DNA from: Mesostigma viride
Lineage: Eukaryota > Streptophyta > Mesostigmatophyceae > Mesostigmatales > Mesostigmataceae
DNA: 64,000 bases
NCBI GenBank assembly: GCA_009746045.1
Contig: RPFO01000175.1
Coordinates: forward strand, 2,663,634 to 2,727,633
Direction: 5' to 3'
Shown: piece after piece, positions 32,305 to 44,441 of the stretch
Layout: each line of letters begins with the position of its first letter
How positions within the stretch are numbered: the first letter of the stretch is position 1
Made by a program: the position numbers and the translations under genes
The notes under the pieces: model-generated
Told to the model about the DNA's origin: nothing
What the model saw: the letters and a program-made list of their open reading frames with translations, nothing else
Databases searched by the model: none

Positions 32305-32389
32305 GATCGAGGCTCATCGACTAGCCTCCGGACAGCGTGCGACCTTTGAGTCACCAGCAGTGGCCGGTTACGAGTTCGCCGCTGGGAAG

Positions 32390-32830
32390 TATACTATAAC
32401 ATATATTATATAAGTATATTTAACTAATAATTATATTTTTATACTATGTTCAGTTCGGTGCGCTTTTCCAGTCCTAGTGGCTGGCCACCTTAGCCATTCT
32501 GAGAATGCCCACCTGTGTAGGGCAAGGGGGGGGTGTCTGTTTTGCCCCACATCTGTACCAAATACCAAGGGTGCATTGGTCCTGCACAGTAGCAGGTCAC
32601 CCTGTTATCATGATGTCAGTAGTACGAAGGGTGCATTGGTCCTGCACCGTAGCAGGTCACCCTGTTATCATGCTATCAGCAGTAAGGGGGGTGTTTGGAA
32701 TCATACACTGACCCCATGCATGGACGCCGTTGGCGGTAATGGGAAATTACTATTAGGCGTCTAGAACTAGTGGTTTTATATAGGGTACCGTTGGCGGTAA
32801 TGGGATATTTTATATATGCTCGAATGTAAT
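32390..32830. repeat. AT-rich segment with two 60-bp-period duplications
   Basis: GTGCATTGGTCCTGCAC recurs at 32571 and 32631, and CCGTTGGCGGTAATGGGA at 32727 and 32788, both with a period of about 60. The segment lies between the gag-like and protease-like parts and is probably extra sequence within the element. Confidence 0.6.
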
Positions 32831-32855
32831 AATATATTCAGACACGGCCAACCAA

Positions 32856-33165
32856 CCGTCATGGATGTCAAGTTTTTGGTCGACACAGGCGCTTCCATGT
32901 CCTTCATCAACGCGGCACTGGTGCGCCGGCTGGGACTGACGCACAGCCCCCACACCGGACGGCCGTGCATCTGCCCCACTCGGATGGTCGCCAACACCAA
33001 TCGCCCGGTCTGGCAGATATCAAAGGTGTGCTGCAAGGCACCCCGTTCGACCTGGCTGCGACCATCGCACCGCTGGGCGCAGCGGACATCATCATTGGGC
33101 TCGACTTTGGATGCGCAGGATGTGGACATTCGCGTGCGCCGGCGAGTGGGTTGGTTTCCTGATGG
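32856..33165 (+). pseudogene. Retropepsin-like protease remnant of the LTR element
   Basis: An aspartic-protease signature FLVDTGASMSFINAAL near 32873-32920 and the partner block ADIIIGLDFGCAGCG near 33080-33120 fit a retropepsin. The region is broken. No polymerase follows it before the tandem array begins. Confidence 0.65.
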
Positions 33166-33501
33166 TTCCTTTTGGTGCCCTGACAGCGAGTATAGGGCAC
33201 ATAGCATTACACACGAGCGCCCGGCGGTCCAGCATCCTTCTTGACTCCTTGGCAGTAATTGGACGATCGCGTGGACGCGTCGTCCCCGGGGGAAGGGGAG
33301 GGGTCGCAGAGCGTATGAAACCAGATGGCTACTAATAATACCATATACTTCTTTACTATATCTACCTTTTATATACTAAGTACTTGTACTGGTCCACTAC
33401 ACTTCTTTATGATACCATGCTCTTCTTAATTATATCTAGCTCCTGTATGATCGGCACGGTTCGGCTTTGGATCGAGCCGGCCATCTATGTAGGAATCCAC
33501 C

Positions 33502-33607
33502 GCAGCCGCGCGTGGATCCGACGACCCTTCTACTGCCATGCCAGGGATCGATGCGCAGCCGCGCGTGGATCCGACGACCCTTCTACTGCCATGCCAGGGA
33601 TCGATGC
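33502..33607. repeat. 53-bp tandem duplication
   Basis: CGCAGCCGCGCGTGGATCCG and the following 33 bases occur twice (from 33501 and 33554), just before the 230-bp array. Confidence 0.85.
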
Positions 33608-33639
33608 GCCAGTGTGCGGATATTATTATAGGATAGGGA

Positions 33640-35595
33640 CCGCTCCAGTTTTCTAGGCTGACATGATGAACCGACGGGGGTTCCTGGATTGAGACACGTT
33701 TTTTTCTTCATGCACAGCTGAAAAAACCTGCGCCGAGGTGCGGCACCGCGGCCTACCGTAGTGATTACTGTCTGCGACACGCCCGGGGCTGGCTGCATCT
33801 ACCTGTCGGCCAATTGTGACCCGTGGGCTCGGCGAATTTGAATGCGGCTTTCCCGTTAGTTGTGGCTCCACCGCTCCAGTTTTCTAGGCTGACATGATGA
33901 ACCGACGGGGGTTCCTGGATTGAGACACGTTTTTTTCTTCATGCACAGCTGAAAAAACCTGCGCCGAGGTGCGGCACCGCGGCCTACGGTAGTGATTACT
34001 GTCTGCGACACGCCCGGGGCTGGCTGCATCTACCTGTCGGCCAATTGTGACCCGTGGGCTAGGCGAATTTGAATGCGGCTTTCCCGTTAGTTGTGGCTCC
34101 ACCGCTCCAGTTTTCTAGGCTGACATGATGAACCGACGGGGGTTCCTGGATTGAGACACGTTTTTTTCTTCATGCACAGCTGAAAAAACCTGCGCCGAGG
34201 TGCGGCACCGCGGCCTACGTAGTGATTACTGTCTGCGACACGCCCGGGGCTGGCTGCATCTACCTGTCGGCCAATTGTGACCCGTGGGCTAGGCGAATTT
34301 GAATGCGGCTTTCCCGTTAGTTGTGGCTCCACCGCTCCAGTTTTCTAGGCTGACATGATGAACCGACGGGGGTTCCTGGATTGAGACACGTTTTTTTCTT
34401 CATGCACAGCTGAAAAAACCTGCGCCGAGGTGCGGCACCGCGGCCTACGTAGTGATTACTGTCTGCGACACGCCCGGGGCTGGCTGCATCTACCTGTCGG
34501 CCAATTGTGACCCGTGGGCTAGGCGAATTTGAATGCGGCTTTCCCGTTAGTTGTGGCTCCACCGCTCCAGTTTTCTAGGCTGACATGATGAACCGACGGG
34601 GGTTCCTGGATTGAGACACGTTTTTTTCTTCATGCACAGCTGAAAAAACCTGCGCCGAGGTGCGGCACCGCGGCCTACGTAGTGATTACTGTCTGCGACA
34701 CGCCCGGGGCTGGCTGCATCTACCTGTCGGCCAATTGTGACCCGTGGGCTAGGCGAATTTGAATGCGGCTTTCCCGTTAGTTGTGGCTCCACCGCTCCAG
34801 TTTTCTAGGCTGACATGATGAACCGACGGGGGTTCCTGGATTGAGACACGTTTTTTTCTTCATGCACAGCTGAAAAAACCTGCGCCGAGGTGCGGCACCG
34901 CGGCCTACGTAGTGATTACTGTCTGCGACACGCCCGGGGCTGGCTGCATCTACCTGTCGGCCAATTGTGACCCGTGGGCTAGGCGAATTTGAATGCGGCT
35001 TTCCCGTTAGTTGTGGCTCCACCGCTCCAGTTTTCTAGGCTGACATGATGAACCGACGGGGGTTCCTGGATTGAGACACGTTTTTTTCTTCATGCACAGC
35101 TGAAAAAACCTGCGCCGAGGTGCGGCACCGCGGCCTACGTAGTGATTACTGTCTGCGACACGCCCGGGGCTGGCTGCATCTACCTGTCGGCCAATTGTGA
35201 CCCGTGGGCTAGGCGAATTTGAATGCGGCTTTCCCGTTAGTTGTGGCTCCACCGCTCCAGTTTTCTAGGCTGACATGATGAACCGACGGGGGTTCCTGGA
35301 TTGAGACACGTTTTTTTCTCCATGCACAGCTGAAAAAACCTGCGCCGAGGTGCGGCACCGCGGCCTACGTAGTGATTACTGTCTGCGACACGCCCGGGGC
35401 TGGCTGCATCTACCTGTCGGCCAATTGTGACCCGTGGGCTAGGCGAATTTGAATGCGGCTTTCCCGTTAGTTGTGGCTCCACCGCTCCAGTTTTCTAGGC
35501 TGACATGATGAACCGACGGGGGTTCCTGGATTGAGACACGTTTTTTTCTCCATGCACAGCTGAAAAAACCTGCGCCGAGGTGCGGCACCGCGGCC
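33640..35595 (+). repeat. 230-bp tandem array, eight full units plus half
   Basis: Units start at 33640, 33871, 34102, 34332, 34562, 34792, 35022, 35252 and 35482. The first two are 231 bp and the rest 230 bp; the ninth stops at about 35595 where GC-rich LINE leader begins. Units are virtually identical, with changes confined to a few positions (for example CTACCGTAG, CTACGGTAG, CTACGTAG). Each begins CCGCTCCAGTTTTCTAGGC. The array may be monomeric promoter repeats of the LINE 5' UTR, as known for some L1 families, or a satellite that the LINE entered. Confidence 0.95.
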
Positions 35596-38500
35596 GCCCC
35601 GCGTTGGGGGGCTGCCGCCCCCCAAACCCCCCGCTTGGGGGGCACGCCCCCCAAACCCCCCGCGTCCGCATCTCGCTCTCCCCCCGCGCTTCCGGTTCCG
35701 TTGTTTTACGCACCTCCCCCATGCCTCCTTCACGACGACGCACCTCCCGGGCGCGGGATGCGCTGCCTAGTGGCGCCCTGCGCCGCGTCGGTCCTTACGC
35801 ATCGCGGCGCACCTGCAGGAGATGGGCGACCTGGACGACGGCGGTCGTGGCGCCCCTGTGCCACTCTCGCTTGTGTGCGAGGTCTGCCACAGTGGTGAGG
35901 ATGCCCCCCGTCTCCTTGTGTGTGATTCGTGCCAATGCGGCTGGCACACGCGCTGCTTGGTCCCGCCCCTCTTCCGGCTGCCTCCCCCGGGTCCTTGGGC
36001 GTGCCCTCATTGCGTGGCCCCGCCTCGGCCGTCCCTAGGCTCCCGACGCGCGGCCGTGTCGACCCCGGGATCCCATTCGGCCCGCGCCCCCTCCCGCAGC
36101 CCCTCGCTGGACCCTCTCCTGGGCCTTGCGGCCTCGTGGAGGGTTCCACACCGTGCTCCCGCTCTCCCCGCGCCGTCACGTCCGGCCCCTCCGCGGGGTC
36201 CCCTGGCCCTGCCCCGCCTAGCTCTGGGGATCCACCTCCGGCCAGCACGGCGGTGGCCACTGACCTGCGTCCTCCTGTGCTTGAGGGGTCCCTGGCGGCT
36301 CTCCTCCCTGAGGCTGTGGGACACCCTGCGGCGACTCCTGTGGTGGGCCCCTGGTCGGCCGCGCTTGGGTCCCACGACTTCTCCGTTTGGCCCCCCACCA
36401 ACATTGCGGGCGTCAGCGCGCTCCGGCACGCCACGTTCTCTTGGCTGTATTGCCCCTTGCTGTTGGACGCTGTCGGCTTGCACGCGGCGTTTCCTACGCT
36501 CCCACGGCCCCCTGAATTTAGTGCCCTTGTGGTTCGTGTCCGGCACATGCTGCAGGCAGCCTCCCCCCCTGTCCTTGCCTCCACGCTTTGGGGGTTTGTC
36601 CTCGAGGACTACCATGCCGGCGGCCGCCTGCCTTGGCACCTGCCCGCGGTGCGCCAAGAATGGCTCCTGAATCTGGACGCTCAAGTGGCGCAGGCGGTGG
36701 TGCTCTTTGCTACAGGGCTTGCCGTGCAGGCCCAGCAGGCCGCCCGTGCGACATATCTCGCTGGGGGGGCCACCGACCACGCCTTGCTCGATCGCCCTCA
36801 GCTGCACACGTTTCTTGCCTCTGCCGGGCCCGGCTCGGCCGGCCTTGTTGCGCAGGCCCACGGGCGCTTGACTACGGCGGTCACCCCAGCGCAAGCCGCC
36901 CGCCTGCGCGTTGACTTCGGGGCTCCTGTCACCGTGCACGCCGGCGACCTGGTTCTGTACGATGCGGGGGGGGGGCGTGTTCTTGAGCTGAGCGCGGGTG
37001 CGGCCGTGCCCGCCATCTTGCACGATGTGCTCGAGCTTGCGGGCATCCCCCATGTCTGGCACCCTGCTGGTCCGCGCCGCCGTCTTCTCTCCGCCGATGA
37101 GATCGCCCGACTGCCGAGCTGGGAGCTGGGGTGGGACGCGGCGCCCGCCCACTACGGGCCGGCCCACTTGGTGGATGTCACTGCCAGCGGCCCCTCCTGC
37201 CCCATCTGCTTGGACCTGCCTCGCCCTGGTGACGGTCTCTGCCGCCTCCCTGCTTGCGGCCACGTCTTCCATCAAGCTTGCATCGCCACGAGCTTGCACA
37301 CGACCTCCGCCACCTGCCCCCTTTGCCGGGCCGCGGTCCTTTCCCCCTTGCCTCCTGGCGTTCTCCCGCTGGGGCCCTCGCCCGTGTCCGTGCGCCGCCA
37401 GTCCCACGCGCCTGCCCCGACACCTGCCTCCCCTGTGCGTGGTCGTGGGTCGCGCGCCGGCTTGGCTGCCTCCTCCAGCGCCCCCCTCCCGGCCGTGGGG
37501 GCCGTCCCCGCGCCGGTCTTGTCCTCGGCTGCCACGAGCCCTGCTGACCGCCCGGCGGCCGGCCCCGCCCTGGGTTCCGCTGCAGCTGTAGTTCCTCTGG
37601 CTGAGGGTGCTCCCGACCCCTCCCCCTCTCGACCCGGGCCGGCCCAACCGGGTGGGCGCACCCCCTCAGATGGCTTCCATTATTGCCAAGTCGATGGTCC
37701 CCTTGGTGACCCGTGTGGCGCGCGCCTGCCCAACCGGAATTCGTTGCTGGTGCACATTCGGGCTTCCCACCCCCACATCACGGAGGCCGCCATGCGCGCC
37801 ATGGACTGCTACCGCTGCCCGGCAGCCCATTGCCAGCGGATTTTTTCGATCCACGGGCGGTACCAGCATGAGCGGCAGTGCCGCCGCCAAACCCCCCAGA
37901 ACGGCCTGCCCGGCGGCCCGGCGGCCGCACCGGCCTCCCGGTCCGGGGCGGCCCCTCGGTCGGCCCCTGCCCCTCCACCGGCATCGCAGGGTACGAGCGA
38001 TCCGGGGGACCTCTCGGCAGGCTGGGCATTCCTGGCCACGCTCCCTTTTGCCGCCTGTGCGCGCAACCCTTGCATGACGCTCCCGGACGTCCCTCACCGC
38101 GCCCGGAGCTTGTTTACGCGCTGCGCCCTGCTTTCCCTGGCCCGGATGCATAGTCACCCTCTCGACGAACTCGGCCACAAGCTGTTTCTCGTCACCCCCC
38201 GGCTCCTCTTAGCGCCGTTGGAGCGGGGCGTGCGTGGCGTACAGGGTGCGGTCATCGCTCGCTGCCGGCGGTTCCTCCTCGGGGATTGGGAAGGGCTGTG
38301 GGCGCTGCAGCCTCCGGCCTCCACCCGGGTGTCGGGGGCCGCCTCCTTTGCCCGGGTGGAAGCTGACGTCATGCGGTTGGTGAAGGTAGGTGAATTGAGC
38401 CGGGCCATGCAAAAGCTTGAACTGACCGCGTTGGCTCCCTCCACTCCCCCGACCCTGCAGGCTTTGCGCGACCTTCACCCCGACGAACCGGCCTTTGCGG

Positions 38501-40980
38501 TGCCCGCCCCGGCCACCCCCCCGCCCCCGCCTATTGTCCTGGACCTGGACATCTTCACGGCTGTGCTGAAGGATCTGCCGAACGCCTCCTCCACCGGCCC
38601 CTCAGGCTGGCGCTACGAGCACCTCTCCGTGATGGCGGGCCATGGCGGGGCGACCGCACTCTTTGAGGCTGCCGCCGACTTGGCCGCGGGGTCCCTGGCC
38701 CCCGCGGCGCGCCCTTGGCTGGCTGGGGCACGCCTCATTGCCCTCCTGAAAGACGACGTCCCCCCGCCTGCTGGCCGCGTTCGTCCCATTGCTTGCGGCG
38801 AGGTCCTACGCAAGCTGGTGAGTAAGGTCATTTGTCGCCAAAAGGCCCCCGAGTTTCGCGCCTACTTCTGCCCCAACCGGAGTGATACTGAGGAGTCCGT
38901 CGCGGCCCAGCTTGGCGTCGCCACCAAAGGGGGCAGCGACATCATCGTGCACACAGTTCAGGCCTACCTCGAGACGCATCCGACCCATGTGGCGCTGAAG
39001 GTGGATTGCCACAATGCGTTCAATGCTGTCACCAAGGCTAGCATCTTTGAGGCCGTCGGCGAGGCGTTCCCTGACCTTCTTGCGTGGACAGCAGCCTGCT
39101 ACGGCGAACCCACTCAACTCTCCTTCCTCATGGAGGATGGGACGTTCGCCGACATCGCTTCCCGCACGGGAACCCAGCAAGGTGACCCCCTCGGCCCCTT
39201 TTACCTGTCTGCCCCGCTGCACAAGGCTCTCCAAGGTGTCCACGCTGCGCACCCGGATGTCGTGCTCCTCGCCTACATGGACGATATCCATGCCCTTGGC
39301 CCGGCCGACGCTGTGGTTGCCGCCCTGGCTGCCCTTGAAGTGGCCATGGCGGCCATCAACCTTCGGCTCACCCTCCCCAAGTGTGCAGTCTTTTCGCCCC
39401 AGGGGGACTGCTCTGGCTTCCCCGCGGCTATCCCGGGGGCATTGGCGCGGGCGCGTGGTTTCTCGTGCCTGGGCGTCCCTGTGGGTGACCCTGACTACGT
39501 CGAAGAGGAGCTCCGGGCCACCGTGGAACAGCGCACCCATGTCCTTGAGACTTGGGCGCGCCTCAAGGACCCCCAGACCAAAGGGCTCCTCCTGTGGTTT
39601 TGCGCCCACCCGCGGGTGGTTCACTGGCTCCGTGGCGCTCCCCCCCACTTGGTGCGGCTTGCCGCGGAAGGCCATGACGAGCGCATTCAGGCCGCCTTGC
39701 AGGTGCTCCTCCCCGGCCCTAGCCTGCCAGCTCACTCCATGCGCTTGGCCACCCTCCCCTGCCGCATGGGCGGGTGTGGGCTCACCCGCGCCGCCCGCCT
39801 CGCCCCCGCCGCCTTCCTTGGCTCTGTTGCTCAGGCCTGGGCGGAGATCCGCCGGTTGGTCCCCAGCGCCGTCAGCGCCATTCCCGACTTGGTCACCCCA
39901 TCCCCCTTCCCCTTTGTGCAGGCTGTGCAGGATTCTTACCTCGGGATCCAGCAGGCTTGCGACCTCGTCCGCCCCGCTCAGGCCGTCCACCGTCGCCTGC
40001 CCCGGGGCACGCCCGGCGTGTCCACTGTCGTCAGTCCTAGTGTCTTCCCTGCCTGCGTTCATGAAAAACAACAAAAGACCTACGCGGGTATACTACACTG
40101 TGCCGACTGGATGGGTCTGCATGCGAGCTTGAACGATCAGGGGAAGGCTTGGCTTCACTCCGTTTCCCTTGAGGGGAGCGTGGGGTCCGCATTCCTGCGC
40201 GCCCTCCCCATGAGCCCTTTGTTCACACTGGTTCCGGCCCTTTACGCCATCGCTCTCCGCCACCAGCTCTTTGCCCCGCAACCTCTCATCACGGCGGGTG
40301 CGTCCTGCGGCAGCTGCGGGCTTGCTCTGGATACTACTGGGACGCACTACATCGCGTGCATGGGTGGCCAGCAGAACCAGAACTGGTTCCTCTATCTCCA
40401 TACCGCTCTCCTCCGGGTGGTGTGTGCCATGGTTCGGTCGGTCTTTCCCCACTCCACCATTAAGTGCGAGGACGCGGATGGGGCCGCCCTCTACTCACCC
40501 AACCACCGCCCCGACATTACCGTGCTTGACTACGACGGGCAGGGTTGCCACCTGCTCATCGATGTCTCCGTGGCTCGGCCGCTTTCCGGTCGCCACATCC
40601 TCCGGGCGGCTGTGGATGCCGGCGCTGCTGCCGCTGTGGCTGAGCGCGACAAGTTTGCCTCCTACGGCAATGTGGGGCCCCACCGGGTCATCCCCTTTGT
40701 CCTTGAGGAGTTCGGGGCCATGGGCCCCAAGACAGCGGAGTTTTTCCACGAGTGCTGCCAGCGCCGTGAAGACCGCCTCGACCTCGAGGGTCAGACCGCC
40801 CCGTGGTCGGCCCGCACGTGGTCCTCGTATTGGCGGCAGCGTCTGTCACTCGCCCTCACTCGCACCGTGGCTGATGTGTTATTCCGCCGCACCCGGGCCG
40901 ACTTTGTCGCGACCCACGCGGTCTAGATTCCTTCCAGGCCTGCATGGTGGGCCGGCAGCGCTGTTGCTGCGTGTAGTTTT
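35596..40980 (+). mobile_element. REL-type LINE with PHD, RING and C2H2 fingers
   Basis: The main frame runs 35929-40926. The order is RING-H2 (CPICLDL..ACGHVFHQAC..CPLC, 37197-37335), two C2H2-like fingers (37675-37880), RT (38560-39450), a cysteine knuckle CGSCGLALDTTGTHYIAC (40309-40362) and a restriction-like endonuclease core (HRPDITVLDYDGQG, LLIDVSV, 40505-40575). RT motifs A (KVDCHNAFNAV), B (GTQQGDPLGP) and C (AYMDDI) have all catalytic Asp residues. A PHD finger (CEVCHSGE..CDSCQCGWHTRC..CPHC, 35877-36015) precedes it one frame off, so a frameshift lies near 36015-36060. The endonuclease class groups it with R2/NeSL-like early LINEs. The 3' end after 40926 is not marked by an obvious tail. 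Confidence 0.87.
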
Positions 40981-42941
40981 GTGATGTATAGTTAGTTGTA
41001 CCTTGTGCCGCTGGCGTGATCCTTGGATGTCTGTGTCAGATTACTATTAATTTCTTCAGGGTTATTCTCCCAGTCATCGGTTTTTTCCTTATGTTGCATG
41101 CCTATCTCACCTTCGTAATCTATCATTCTCAATGAATATATTTTCGATATTCTCTATTTTCTATATAATATATTTTCTCCATGATATATTCTCTATGGGA
41201 TAATCTGCAGTTGGCGGTGGGCTTGAACGGGTCGTCCCGAAGAGGACCACGTCAGGCACTCAGCACCACATGTGCACATGGTCCTGGCCTTTTGGACATA
41301 TATGGGCTCACCGGATGCTTGATGATTCTACTACTAAGGCATCCGTACCGAGGCATCTCCGCGCGGGATGCCGGATTCGGCAGCGAGTGCCAGCGACCCC
41401 AGGCTACGGTCTGACTGCACGTCGCGTCCCGCGTGACCAACGGACGCGGAGTCCCATGGCATGCGGCCAAGTATTATTATAGGGAGCCTTCCGGCTGGCG
41501 GCTATGAGTCACGGCTCCATGACTTCCTAGCGCGTGAGGGACGTGCTTGGCTTCTCGTGCACCTGCACGTGATTAATTTCACTAGTGCGGCACGGTGCAT
41601 GGAGACGGCACGGTGCATGGAGGCTGTTGCAACCCCGATGCGACGGGGCGATCAGGCAGGGCGGAGCCTGTACTGAATCGTGGTCGGCCGGCAAACAGAT
41701 GTACAGCACCTTGGTGGATTGTCGGTAGCCAACCAATTGGCTACCCCGGCATTGAGTCGACGCCTAGCTGGGTCAGGGCACTCCTGGGCTCGAGTAACCG
41801 TGCATGCAGGGCGCGCCCGCGTCCGCCGCGACTGTCGGGAGTAAGGGCCCCTGGGCTGCAAGCATATGCGGGCACGGTGCAGTTGCATGGCGACAGCACG
41901 TACTGCCGGCAGTAGTGGTGGATGACCCAGCCGGTCGTGGTTGCACTGGTTGCGCTGGTGCCGGTCGTTGTTGCATCAGATCGAAGCAGGTGGCGGTGTC
42001 CGGTCATTGTCTCACCGCCTCAACAGTGCGCGTGCATGGTGCCGATGCCACATGATGTGGCGCTGTCGCCCCGCAGACTGCCGGTATCCGAGTAACACCC
42101 GGTATCACTGCATAGGGCCGGTACATCCGCTCTGAGCGGACCCGGCGCTGACGCGCGCTGAGCCATGGCAGAGCACTGAGGTACATGGGACGTGCGGGAT
42201 CTGGCCGTCGAGGGTGAGTCACAGGGACTGTAGTAACGGCGACCCGAGACTGAGAGGCAGGCAGGATCGAGCTGCCGGAGTCTGAGCACCTAGTCACTGC
42301 CCGCGACCCTGTGCAAGGCTACCATCGCGCAGTGTTCGCGTCCCTCCTGTGGGCTGAGCCCGGTAGGGAGTTGTTCCTTGCACCACTGGTGGAGGCCGAT
42401 CGAGCGTGAGTTGCAAGTGGCTCGTGTCCGCGCGCCTACGAGGTTGCATGGATGAGGGACTCAGAGCAGGGCGTTCCATGTGCATGGCGGGCGGGCTGTG
42501 TGGGCTTCAAAACGTACTCTACCCCATGGCCATGCACTGGTACAGGGGTGGTGACAGGCCTTCAAGCTTCGAGTGGGGGATGTGGCGATGCGCGGTGGGG
42601 ACTGCATACATAGGGTCGTGTTTCTGTTGCGGGAATGGGGATCGTGGGCAAGACCGTCAAGCGGGGTGGACAGGCGGTGATCGGTCGTGCGCGGCATTGA
42701 CCCCGGTCCACGATCGCTGCATGTGCTTGAGCACCTGGGGGCTGGGCGCGATCGAGCCCGAGGAGCTCTTGTTGGGGACTGCGGGGTTGTTTCGGCCCTA
42801 CTTCATGAGCAGCACGGTGTCTCGCAGGGGCAACGTTACTGATACGGCAGTTCCTGCAAGGCGTGTCACTCCCCGACCTGCCCATTGCATTATATAAGTG
42901 CGGGCATTGCGGGCGCTATGCAGTCCACGTCGGCGGCCTCG
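40981..42941. other. No gene seen; internal sequence of the LTR element
   Basis: AT-rich sequence (41070-41210) is followed by GC-rich sequence without recognisable domains. The LINE 3' boundary must lie near its start. Short repeats such as GGCACGGTGCATGGAG (41589 and 41607) are present. Confidence 0.45.
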
Positions 42942-43058
42942 CCCTAAGCTCGTCTGGATTTGTACTAGAACACGCAATTTGTAGTTCATTTTGAAAAGTT
43001 GTATTTTATTGAATTTAAAGTTTCCACTTAAGTCTCTGAGGAAGGGGAAGTTCATAGG

Positions 43059-43254
43059 ACCCGTGACACCGTGACATCGTGACACCGTGACACCGTGACA
43101 CCTCAAAATGCATATAAACACACATCTTTGCAGGTATGCAGTGATTATTAATGGGGATGATGTATTCAATGGGTCATTGCAAGTTTTACCTATGCTTCTG
43201 ACACCGTGACACCGTGACACCGTGACACCGTGACACCGTGACACCGTGACACCG
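43059..43254. repeat. Left subterminal octamer arrays
   Basis: Two clusters of TGACACCG (43059-43103 and 43198-43254), about 100 bp apart, lie near the left end of the DNA transposon. They are the reverse complement of the right-end clusters. Confidence 0.9.
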
Positions 43255-43535
43255 CAAATACCACGTATACACCTTCATAATAATCCTAGTAGAGACATTC
43301 ATTTCTCCATACATCTCGGTCATCTCACCATATATCGTCTCATGTTGATGTATTCTTGTTGTGCGTGTAGGTACCTTGCCGGGTCATGACAAGTTCAGCC
43401 ATTCCTCGTTTATGCGGTCCAACGTCGCTTCAATAGGGCATGTGATTAATATCTGGTAACAACTTATATATGTTGGCACGCCATGCGTCCAGGAATAGCT
43501 GTCTCACTTAATATGCATGCAAGCAACCATCAAAA

Positions 43536-43940
43536 TCACTTTGTCATGAAATCACTTGCCGGGATTTCAGTTTCTCGCTGGCCGGCCTGAAAAAGCTGGT
43601 TCTTTATAAACTCTTTCCGATCCGCAGGCTTCTTAGACCACATGTCGGTCCTCATCGTCCTGAGCTCCTCGAAATGCACGCTTCTCAAACAATGGCGGCC
43701 ACAACCACAGTCCCAGTCCCTGCAAAGTGCCGCAGCCAAGGACGAATCCTGGGTGCATTTCGCCAACACGGCGGCTGCAGATAACCGGACCCCGCGCCTC
43801 GCCATCATATTGAACACGACGACGCCCAGGAGTAATAGCAAGAAGAACATTCCCAAAACCTGCCAACCCAGCGCCCCCGCACTGGGCTCCATGAAAACGC
43901 CGGGTCTCGCCATGGCTATGTCAACTGGGCAATGTTGCAA
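43536..43940 (-). CDS. Cys-rich frame with one membrane segment, unknown family
   Basis: A 134-codon open frame. Residues about 25-46 are strongly hydrophobic (VLGMFFLLLLLGVVVFNMMA). The C-terminal half has CRDWDCGCGRHCL followed by a charged helix (ELRTMRTDMW). The Cys cluster plus helix resembles N-terminal regions seen in some eukaryotic transposase genes, so it could be an exon of this transposon's gene. This is only a resemblance. No splice partners were identified. Confidence 0.4.
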   Translation of the reverse strand: MQHCPVDIAMARPGVFMEPSAGALGWQVLGMFFLLLLLGVVVFNMMARRGVRLSAAAVLAKCTQDSSLAAALCRDWDCGCGRHCLRSVHFEELRTMRTDMWSKKPADRKEFIKNQLFQAGQRETEIPASDFMTK

Positions 43941-44156
43941 ACATCATTTGTCCCCCCCCCTCCCCATCTATTTCTACGTTGGCAGATGGCAAACGTAGAT
44001 CCCCACGCCATGTGTGGGGGGTAATAAAACATGGCAGACCGGGATGTCACGCCAGCCCGGTCTGCCCGAGTTGTTTAGCCCATGTTACCTCATTTGGCAG
44101 CGATCACCATCGCTGCTGCTCTCGTGAATTCGGGGTGAAAGCGCACGGTGTCACGG

Positions 44157-44441
44157 TGTCTCAACATGTTTGTAGTTGGTTTGTAGTTGGTGTCTCGGTG
44201 TCTCAGAAACTCGTGGTCCGCATTGAGTGGGTGTCACGGTGTCACGACATCTGATTGGCCCGGTTCAGATTCGTTTTTTTTAAAATTTTTTTTTAATTCG
44301 TTTTTTTTTTTTTTTAATTTGGGGCGAATCTGAACCGGGCCAATCAGATGTCGTGACACCGTGACACCCACTCAATGCGGACCACGAGTTTCTGAGACAC
44401 CGAGACACCAACTACAAACCAACTACAAACATGTTGAGACA
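44157..44441. repeat. Perfect palindrome, 117-bp arms, 51-bp loop
   Basis: 44157-44273 and 44325-44441 are exact reverse complements with no mismatch. The loop is T/A-rich with long T runs. The arms contain GTGTCACGGTGTCACG, linking it to the octamer arrays at the element ends. Confidence 0.97.

Noticed and set aside
33653-35733. Repeated 71-88-codon minus-strand frames
   Set aside because: Each is the same frame of the 230-bp tandem unit. The unit length is not a multiple of three, and no known protein is encoded.
35730-37661. Long minus-strand frames of 284 and 546 codons rich in Gly/Arg/Ala
   Set aside because: GC-rich antisense shadows of the LINE frame, whose finger and RT motifs are unmistakable on the + strand.
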